Position numbers and translations under genes: made by a program. A stretch of 8,906 nt of DNA from Parcubacteria group bacterium CG11_big_fil_rev_8_21_14_0_20_39_14 (GTDB lineage Bacteria > Patescibacteriota > Minisyncoccia > Minisyncoccales > GCA-002787255): contig PCWD01000069.1 in assembly GCA_002787255.1 (NCBI GenBank), forward strand, positions 1 through 8,906, in the 5' to 3' direction. A model generated the notes under the pieces. The model saw only the letters and a list, made by a program, of their open reading frames with translations, did no database searches and was not told the DNA's origin. Below, in pieces: positions 5,970 through 8,906 of the stretch. How positions within the stretch are numbered: the first letter of the stretch is position 1; the number at the start of each line of letters is the position of its first letter.

Positions 5970-6560
5970 ATGGGAATAGAGCAATTAAAAAAACTTAGGC
6001 AGATTACAGGCATTTCAATGATAGAGTGCAAAAAAGCTTTGGAGGAATCTCAGGGCTCTATTGAAAAAGCCCTGGAAATTTTACACAGGCAGGGAAAAAT
6101 CAAAGCTCAAAAAAAAGCCGAGAGAGAAACCGGAGAGGGAATTATTGAAAGCTATATTCATTCCAACGGAAAAGTTGGTGTTTTGCTTGAACTGAATTGC
6201 GAGACTGACTTTGTGGCGCGCAATCCGGATTTTAAAGAGTTAGCTCATGAGCTTTGTTTACAAATTGCGGCAATGGCTCCGCAATACATAAAGCCCGAGG
6301 ATGTGCCGAGGGAATTTTTAGATGGAGAAAGAAAAATTTACCGTGAGCAATTTTCCGGCTCCGGTAAACCAGCTCATATAATTGAAGAAATAGTTGAGGG
6401 AAAGCTCAAAAAATACTGTGAAGAAATCTCTTTACTGCCCCAGTCATTTGTTAAAGACGAGCAAAAATCAATTCAGGATGTTATTAACGATTATATTTTA
6501 AAACTGGGAGAAAATATTACCGTAAAAAGATTTGTTGGATTTTCAATCAAAACACACTAA
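5970..6560 (+). CDS. tsf: Elongation factor Ts, short form, 196 aa
   Basis: Nucleotide exchange factor that releases GDP from EF-Tu. The N-terminal UBA-like domain (1-50) carries LRQITGISMIECKKALEES. The core begins with signature 2, LLELNCETDFVARNPDFKELAHEL; TDFV (79-82) is the segment that contacts EF-Tu and disrupts magnesium and nucleotide binding. At 196 residues it is the short, single-core form seen in Thermus and many small genomes, not the roughly 280-residue E. coli form. The ATG at 5970 is the family start; no Shine-Dalgarno sequence precedes it. It is co-oriented with rpsB, 110 nt upstream, and probably read from the rpsB promoter unless the palindrome intervenes. Confidence 0.97.
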   Translation: MGIEQLKKLRQITGISMIECKKALEESQGSIEKALEILHRQGKIKAQKKAERETGEGIIESYIHSNGKVGVLLELNCETDFVARNPDFKELAHELCLQIAAMAPQYIKPEDVPREFLDGERKIYREQFSGSGKPAHIIEEIVEGKLKKYCEEISLLPQSFVKDEQKSIQDVINDYILKLGENITVKRFVGFSIKTH

Positions 6561-6566
6561 TTTATT

Positions 6567-6627
6567 ACAAATTACCTATACAAATTATTACAAATATATT
6601 TGTATAACATTTGTATAAAGCATTTGT
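6567..6627. repeat. Intergenic word palindrome, ACAAAT type (3+3)
   Basis: ACAAAT occurs at 6567-6572, 6580-6585 and 6590-6595. ATTTGT occurs at 6598-6603, 6609-6614 and 6622-6627. Partner sums are 13194, 13194 and 13193, a mirror register within one base. Flanking bases extend some pairs (ATACAAAT/ATTTGTAT). It fills the gap after tsf. Some words contain TATAAC or TATAAA, so a -10 function cannot be excluded. Confidence 0.7.
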
Positions 6628-6645
6628 AGTTAATTCGCGTAACAA

Positions 6646-6993
6646 ATGTTAATCAAGCTTATTTTTGTAGTTTCTTTTTTGGGGATTTTGGCAATGATTT
6701 TTAAGAGAGTTCCCCAACTTTCGGGACTTTCTTTGGAATCTGAAAAATTGGAAGAAGAAAAGGAACCGGTTTTAAAGAGAAAATTTTTTGATATTGAAAA
6801 TTGGGAAAAGAAATTTTCTCTCTCACTGGGAAAATTATTTAAAAAAATCAGGATTTTTTCTTTAAAATTAGAAATTTTTTCAGCTCAACTCTCTAAAAAA
6901 TTTCAGGATAAATCAAAATCTCCCTCAAAATCCGAAAAAGATTACTGGAAAAAATTTAAAACAGATAAAAGCTCGGAAGACAAGTCGTCCTAA
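6646..6993 (+). CDS. Small membrane-anchored basic protein, function unknown, 115 aa
   Basis: I do not recognise the family. Residues about 2-19 form one hydrophobic helix (LIKLIFVVSFLGILAMIF) with few charges before it, followed by a polar linker with a KLEEEKEP stretch. A Lys/Phe/Ser-rich, probably helical region follows (about 45-95), then a charged low-complexity end (KTDKSSEDKSS). The expected topology is one membrane anchor with a soluble tail; the side cannot be decided. The ATG at 6646 follows the palindrome with no Shine-Dalgarno sequence. It lies between tsf and the tRNA cluster and ends three nt before a hairpin (6996-7027). Composition matches its neighbours, so it is likely a real lineage-specific gene. 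Confidence 0.7.
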   Translation: MLIKLIFVVSFLGILAMIFKRVPQLSGLSLESEKLEEEKEPVLKRKFFDIENWEKKFSLSLGKLFKKIRIFSLKLEIFSAQLSKKFQDKSKSPSKSEKDYWKKFKTDKSSEDKSS

Positions 6994-6995
6994 CT

Positions 6996-7027
6996 CCAGC
7001 AGTAAAGCGGTTGCTTTGTCTGCCTGG
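6996..7027 (+). other. Hairpin between the 115-aa gene and the tRNA cluster
   Basis: CCAGCAG pairs with CTGCCTGG (imperfectly) and AAAGC with GCTTT around loop GGTT. A second possible hairpin, CCTGG/CCAGG (7024-7038), competes for its right end and abuts tRNA A. There is no T-run. It may be a processing or attenuation site for the tRNA transcript. Confidence 0.4.
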
Positions 7028-7071
7028 CATAGTCCAGGTCGAGGTAGCTCAATGGAAGAGCGGTGGTTTTG

Positions 7072-7131
7072 TCCCAGAAGTATCTTGTTTCGCGAAGCGA
7101 GACTTAGAACTTCGGGGTCCCGTAAATTCTA
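7072..7131 (+). other. 5' arm of insert in tRNA A: conserved covarying hairpin
   Basis: The first 51 nt (7072-7122) match 7166-7216 at 44 positions. Fold: CCC, then GAAGT/ACTTC, then TCT/AGA, then GTTTCGC/GCGAGAC closed by the triloop GAA, and GGGG at the base. Every internal difference from the other copy keeps the pairing. Bases 7124-7139 pair with 7378-7392 to enclose tRNA B. The 3' arm of the insert is 7371-7399; TCCCAGAA (7072-7079) pairs with TTCTGGGA (7392-7399). Confidence 0.7.
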
Positions 7132-7165
7132 GCCGCCTTAGCTCAATGGCAGAGCAACTGTTTTG

Positions 7166-7230
7166 CCCCAGAAGTATGTTGTTTTGTGAAGCAAAACTTA
7201 CAACTTCGGGGTCCCGCAGTTCTAAATTGT
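7166..7230 (+). other. 5' arm of insert in tRNA B: conserved covarying hairpin
   Basis: Second copy of the 51-nt hairpin (7166-7216), with GTTTTGT/GCAAAAC and TGT/ACA replacing GTTTCGC/GCGAGAC and TCT/AGA. After it, GCAGT-TCT-A-AATTGTGC (7216-7232) pairs with GCACAATT-A-AGA-T-ACTGC (7307-7324): 16 pairs, one mismatch and one bulge, enclosing tRNA-Thr. CCCAG (7167-7171) can pair with CTGGG (7324-7328). The 3' arm is 7304-7329. Confidence 0.7.
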
Positions 7231-7303
7231 GCCAGGGTAGCTCAGTAGGCAGAGCAACGGTTTTGTAAACCGTGGGTCAGGAGTTCGACTCTCCTCCCTG
7301 GCT
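7231..7303 (+). tRNA. tRNA-Thr(TGT)
   Basis: Complete 73-nt cloverleaf: acceptor GCCAGGG/CCCTGGC, D arm GCTC-AGTAGGCA-GAGC, anticodon stem ACGGT/ACCGT with loop TTTGTAA (anticodon TGT), T arm AGGAG-TTCGACT-CTCCT, discriminator T, no encoded CCA. It lies in the terminal loop of the insert in tRNA B. Its own loop GGTTTTGTAAACC is the uninterrupted form of the site that is interrupted in A and B. Confidence 0.97.
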
Positions 7304-7441
7304 TAAGCACAATTAAGATACTGCTGGGATAAACAGTAGGTTCTCGGTTCAAATCCGGGAGGCGGCTCCAAAAAGAAAAGGCGGCTAAATTTTCTGGGAT
7401 AAACCATTGGTCGGGTGTTCGAATCACCCCGTCGGCTCTTA

Positions 7442-7490
7442 ACAATTTTGAGATTTTTGAGATTTGAGATTTGAATTTTGAAATTTTTTG
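7442..7490. repeat. Low-complexity spacer with GAGATTT words
   Basis: AT-rich spacer between split tRNA A and tRNA-Tyr. GAGATTT recurs three times, followed by GAATTTTGAAATTTT variants. The words run in one direction only and no inverted arm was found. No gene is visible. Confidence 0.45.
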
Positions 7491-7493
7491 TAG

Positions 7494-7575
7494 GGGTGCG
7501 TCGGATAGCGGCTATTCCACCTCTCTGTAAAAGAGGCGCTTTCGGGCTTCGCAGGTTCGAGTCCTGCCGCACCCA
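7494..7575 (+). tRNA. tRNA-Tyr(GTA)
   Basis: Type II tRNA, 82 nt: acceptor GGGTGCG/CGCACCC, anticodon stem CCTCT/AGAGG with loop CTGTAAA (GTA), long variable arm (CGCTTTCGGGCTTC region), T arm GCAGG-TTCGAGT-CCTGC, discriminator A. CCA is not encoded. A bacterial-type long variable arm is present. Confidence 0.96.
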
Positions 7576-7581
7576 CATAGA

Positions 7582-7659
7582 AATATTAAATATCAAAAAT
7601 AAAAAATCAAAAACCGAATATTAAAAATTTTTTATATTTTATTTTTGATTTTCAATATT
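7582..7659. repeat. AT-rich imperfect inverted repeat between tRNA-Tyr and tRNA-Thr
   Basis: Bases 7582-7604 pair with 7637-7659 over 23 positions with two mismatches; core ATCAAAAATAAAA against TTTTATTTTTGAT. A small GCCC-GAA-GGGC hairpin (7666-7676) follows, just before tRNA-Thr(GGT). It could separate or process the tRNAs. Confidence 0.55.
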
Positions 7660-7686
7660 GATTGAGCCCGAAGGGCGAAGGAACGT

Positions 7687-7759
7687 GCCGATGTAGCTCA
7701 GTTGGTAGAGCACGTCTTTGGTAAAGACGAGGTCCGCGGTTCAATCCCGCGCATCGGCT
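7687..7759 (+). tRNA. tRNA-Thr(GGT)
   Basis: Complete 73-nt cloverleaf: acceptor GCCGATG/CATCGGC, D arm GCTC-AGTTGGTA-GAGC, anticodon stem CGTCT/AGACG with loop TTGGTAA (GGT), T arm CGCGG-TTCAATC-CCGCG, discriminator T, no encoded CCA. The next coding gene starts nine bases downstream, so the two are probably on one transcript. Confidence 0.97.
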
Positions 7760-7767
7760 TAAGAACA

Positions 7768-8322
7768 ATGTTTAGATTTAGAAAAAAAAATTTAATACTG
7801 TTTCTTTTTCTTTTGATTTTGCTGATAATAATTTTTTATTGGCAAAATATTAAAGAAATCATTGGCCCAATAAGTGAAGAGTTTGAAAGACCTGAAGCAG
7901 GAGAGACGGAAGAAGGGGTGTCTCCGCCAGAGGAGGAAATAAAACCCGAGGCAACCAAGGAAACAGAGGCTGTTGAAAAAAAGTCTGAATTTTCAAGGGA
8001 AGAATTTATGACCTATGTTAGCAAGAATATTTCTACTCTTTCTCCGGAAAAACCGGTTTTGGGCGGTCGGTGGGGAGTGATTAGATTTTGGTTTACAAAA
8101 GACGGGGTTGCCTATGCGGAATACGAAGACGGTCATATTTTGCGGCAAATTTTAGTAGAGGCCAAAGAAGGAAGCGAAGGTAAAACCAATTATAAAGTGC
8201 TGGGTTATTTTGAGCCGGGAATTAATGAGTGGATTTTGAAAGACGGAAACGACCCTCATTTTGGAAAATTGAGGGAGCTATATGAGTGGGATGATATAGA
8301 CAAAGTCTGGCGGAAAAGATAA
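7768..8322 (+). CDS. Membrane-anchored protein of unknown function, 184 aa
   Basis: No family recognised. A short basic N-terminus (MFRFRKKN) precedes one strongly hydrophobic helix at about 9-24 (LILFLFLLILLIIIFYW). An acidic Glu/Pro-rich linker follows (about 37-75), then a compact C-terminal domain (about 78-184). That domain has VLGGRWGVIRFWFTKDGVAYAEYEDGH near its start, then YKVLGYFEPGINEWILKDGNDPHFG. This is an N-anchored protein, with the folded domain most likely outside the membrane (inference from the positive-inside rule). The true start is the ATG at 7768. The frame is open back to 7702, but that part is translation of tRNA-Thr. No Shine-Dalgarno sequence. Composition matches neighbours. 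Confidence 0.8.
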   Translation: MFRFRKKNLILFLFLLILLIIIFYWQNIKEIIGPISEEFERPEAGETEEGVSPPEEEIKPEATKETEAVEKKSEFSREEFMTYVSKNISTLSPEKPVLGGRWGVIRFWFTKDGVAYAEYEDGHILRQILVEAKEGSEGKTNYKVLGYFEPGINEWILKDGNDPHFGKLRELYEWDDIDKVWRKR

Positions 8323-8325
8323 GAC

Positions 8326-8430
8326 CGCTGATAAATCGCTGATAGCAACGCTGATTAAACGCTGATTTATTTTCAGCGTAAAATCAGCGGTCCGCTGCCG
8401 AGGGCAGCGCCAATCAGCGTAAATTCAGCG
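8326..8430. repeat. Intergenic word palindrome, CGCTGAT type (4+4) with an 18-nt insertion
   Basis: CGCTGAT occurs at 8326, 8337, 8349 and 8360 (periods 11, 12, 11). Inverted words are TTCAGCG (8372-8378), ATCAGCG (8383-8389), ATCAGCG (8413-8419) and TTCAGCG (8424-8430). The inverted periods are 11, 30, 11. The extra 18 nt carries its own hairpin, CGCTGCC-GAG-GGCAGCG (8393-8409), made of the same word. Removing 18 nt restores 11, 12, 11. Confidence 0.85.
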
Positions 8431-8432
8431 TT

Positions 8433-8447
8433 TTTCACGAAGTGAAA
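8433..8447 (+). promoter_or_regulatory. Hairpin directly before the rpmG start
   Basis: TTTCAC pairs with GTGAAA around a GAA triloop, ending two bases before the ATG at 8450. It occupies the place of a ribosome-binding site. It may control initiation or simply mark the mRNA 5' region. Confidence 0.4.
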
Positions 8448-8449
8448 CT

Positions 8450-8608
8450 ATGAGTCAAGAAAATATTATCAAACTTCAATGTAGTCAATGCAAAAGGGTT
8501 AATTATTATACTCACAAAAACAAAAAAACGGTTGAGAAGAAATTGGAATTAAAAAAATTTTGTCGTTGGTGTCGTAAACATACCCCACACAAAGAAACCA
8601 AGAAATAA
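8450..8608 (+). CDS. rpmG: Large ribosomal subunit protein bL33, zinc-binding form, 52 aa
   Basis: Small 50S protein near the E site. Two CxxC pairs show the zinc (C+) form: Cys11-Cys14 (CSQC) and Cys38-Cys41 (CRWC). The family pattern IKLQCSQCKRVNYYTHKNKK, followed by LELKKFCRWCRKHTPHKETK, is complete. The start ATG at 8450 gives the normal length of about 50 residues; the stop is TAA. There is no Shine-Dalgarno sequence, and a hairpin lies two bases upstream. It is followed by tRNA-Trp, as in many bacteria, where secE and nusG come next; those would lie beyond the window. Confidence 0.95.
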   Translation: MSQENIIKLQCSQCKRVNYYTHKNKKTVEKKLELKKFCRWCRKHTPHKETKK

Positions 8609-8642
8609 ATACCAGTGACCCCGAGCTTATCAAGGGGCAGGT

Positions 8643-8870
8643 GGCGCAGAAAACATACGGCGCATAAGGAGACGAAAAAATAGGGGACGTGGTGAAATGG
8701 CATCATGGGAATCTCCAAAATTCTTGTTCCGGGTTCGAATCCTGGCGTCCCCGCCACATCCGAGCCGCGCAAAGCGCGGCGAGTAAATTCGGTTCGAGCT
8801 ATTTTAAGAATACACCGCAACAGCACCATACGGCGCGTTGCGAGGCACGAACCGAATGGTTTTCTGCGCC
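8643..8870. repeat. 12-bp inverted repeat enclosing tRNA-Trp
   Basis: GGCGCAGAAAAC (8643-8654) is the exact reverse complement of GTTTTCTGCGCC (8859-8870). CATACGGCGC also recurs directly at 8654-8663 and 8827-8836. The tRNA lies between the arms. It could be a processing stem. Confidence 0.55.
8683..8756 (+). tRNA. tRNA-Trp(CCA), CCA tail encoded
   Basis: Cloverleaf: acceptor GGGGACG/CGTCCCC, D arm GTGA-AATGGCA-TCAT, anticodon stem GGAAT/ATTCT (one G-U) with loop CTCCAAA (anticodon CCA), T arm CCGGG-TTCGAAT-CCTGG, discriminator G as expected for Trp, then encoded CCA (8754-8756). With tRNA B it is one of two tRNAs here with a genomic CCA; Thr(TGT), Thr(GGT) and Tyr lack it. Confidence 0.95.
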
Positions 8871-8906
8871 CGCATAAATTTTTGATAGCGCAAAAATTTG
8901 AGTAGT
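8757..8906. other. Non-coding, hairpin-rich stretch at the window end
   Basis: No credible gene. It holds three self-complementary elements: GCCGCGC-AAA-GCGCGGC (8764-8780); ATTCGGTTCG (8787-8796) with CGAACCGAAT (8848-8857); and AAATTTTTG (8876-8884) with CAAAAATTT (8891-8899). It is probably the region between tRNA-Trp and the next gene. Confidence 0.5.

Larger units (their letters stand above)
7132..7370 (+). tRNA. Split tRNA B (Thr-like): halves 7132-7165 and 7330-7370, nested around tRNA-Thr(TGT)
   Basis: 5' half: acceptor GCCGCCT, TA, D arm GCTC-AATGGCA-GAGC, anticodon stem ACTGT and loop start TTTG. 3' half: TAA, stem ACAGT, variable AGGTT, T arm CTCGG-TTCAAAT-CCGGG, acceptor AGGCGGC, discriminator T and an encoded CCA (7368-7370). 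Acceptor and anticodon stems pair perfectly between the halves, although they are 164 nt apart. That makes chance or unrelated remnants unlikely. The joined loop TTTGTAA has anticodon TGT (Thr). G1-C72, C2-G71 and U73 are shared with the intact tRNA-Thr genes, but also with tRNA-Gly, so identity rests on the inferred junction. The interruption (7166-7329) encloses a complete tRNA-Thr. If not spliced this is a disrupted gene. Confidence 0.6.
7038..7437 (+). tRNA. Split tRNA A (Thr-like): halves 7038-7071 and 7400-7437, nested around tRNA B
   Basis: 5' half: acceptor GTCGAGG, TA, D arm GCTC-AATGGAA-GAGC, anticodon stem GTGGT and loop start TTTG. 3' half: loop end TAA, stem ACCAT, variable TGGTC, T arm GGGTG-TTCGAAT-CACCC, acceptor CGTCGGC, discriminator T; CCA is not encoded. 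Joined, they give 72 nt with loop TTTGTAA and anticodon TGT. The anticodon stem pairs with one G-U. The acceptor pairs six of seven (one T-G, one G-G clash), so A may be decaying. The 328-nt interruption contains all of tRNA B and tRNA-Thr. U73 with C71/C72-side bases matches both intact tRNA-Thr genes here. The junction could be shifted: using other splice points the loop would read TTGATAA (Ile GAT), which fits the discriminator less well. Whether it is spliced is unknown. Confidence 0.5.

Noticed and set aside
7072..7122. tRNA A and B 5' halves as Gly tRNAs, from GTCCC and GCCCC after TTTT (anticodons TCC and GCC).
   Set aside because: No anticodon stem closes with these triplets in position. 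The bases belong to the conserved hairpin, and the perfect 3' partners lie downstream.
7011..7268. Plus-strand 85-codon frame.
   Set aside because: It translates tRNA halves and their structured inserts; composition is not protein-like.
7166..7329. Inserts in tRNA A and B as group I introns. An AAGATA followed by CTGC near 7315-7324 resembles J8/7 and P7.
   Set aside because: The insert without its tRNA is only about 90 nt, the P3-P6 core has no room, and the A copy lacks the AAGATA segment.
7242..7596. Minus-strand open frames across the tRNA cluster, with peptides such as GFEPRTYC.
   Set aside because: These are antisense translations of tRNA T arms, a well-known artefact.
8512..8829. Minus-strand 105-codon frame.
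   Set aside because: It is antisense to rpmG and tRNA-Trp and contains the tRNA-derived GFEPGT peptide.
1..8906. UGA-as-glycine code known in some CPR groups (Gracilibacteria, Absconditabacteria).
   Set aside because: No gene needs an internal TGA; all families are full length under the standard code.

Overview
The window looks like a piece of a small-genome bacterial chromosome, most probably a Candidate Phyla Radiation (Patescibacteria, Parcubacteria-like) lineage. This is inferred from AT-rich, Lys/Glu-rich proteins, a short EF-Ts, Shine-Dalgarno-less starts, structured intergenic spacers and the gene mix. Bacterial r-proteins, EF-Ts and RF1 exclude an archaeon. All 11 visible stop codons are TAA, and every gene reads with the standard code.

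Layout. 1-952: 3' part of an NAD-dependent D-2-hydroxyacid dehydrogenase. 1041-1268: small single-cluster ferredoxin. 1376-2077: ribosomal protein L25/CTC. 2094-3419: exported coiled-coil lytic transglycosylase of MltB type. 3418-3549: four consecutive hairpins, all with 7-nt loops, between convergent genes. 3568-4893 (minus strand): rpmE (L31) then prfA (RF1). 4894-5106: divergent promoters for rpmE and rpsB; the rpsB promoter predicts a leaderless mRNA. 5107-6560: rpsB and tsf. 6646-6993: small membrane protein of unknown function. 7038-7759: tRNA cluster. 7768-8322: membrane-anchored protein of unknown function. 8450-8608: rpmG (L33). 8683-8756: tRNA-Trp. The content is mostly translation (L25, L31, RF1, S2, EF-Ts, L33, tRNAs), with one redox enzyme, one ferredoxin and one cell-wall enzyme.

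Two things stand out. First, the tRNA cluster holds a Russian-doll arrangement: 5' half of tRNA A, 5' half of tRNA B, an intact tRNA-Thr(UGU), 3' half of B, 3' half of A. Both split tRNAs are interrupted at the same anticodon-loop position, TTTG^TAA. Without the enclosed tRNA each insert is about 90 nt (89 and 91). Both begin with the same 51-nt hairpin, whose differences between copies all preserve base pairing. This may be an undescribed bacterial tRNA intron or tRNA-in-tRNA mobile element.

Second, at least five gene-to-gene gaps carry imperfect palindromes built from three or four short words (mostly 7 nt) per arm, about one helical turn apart and in near-mirror register. The word is GCGAATA, TCTGTGT, ACAAAT or CGCTGAT depending on the gap, so architecture is kept while sequence is not.
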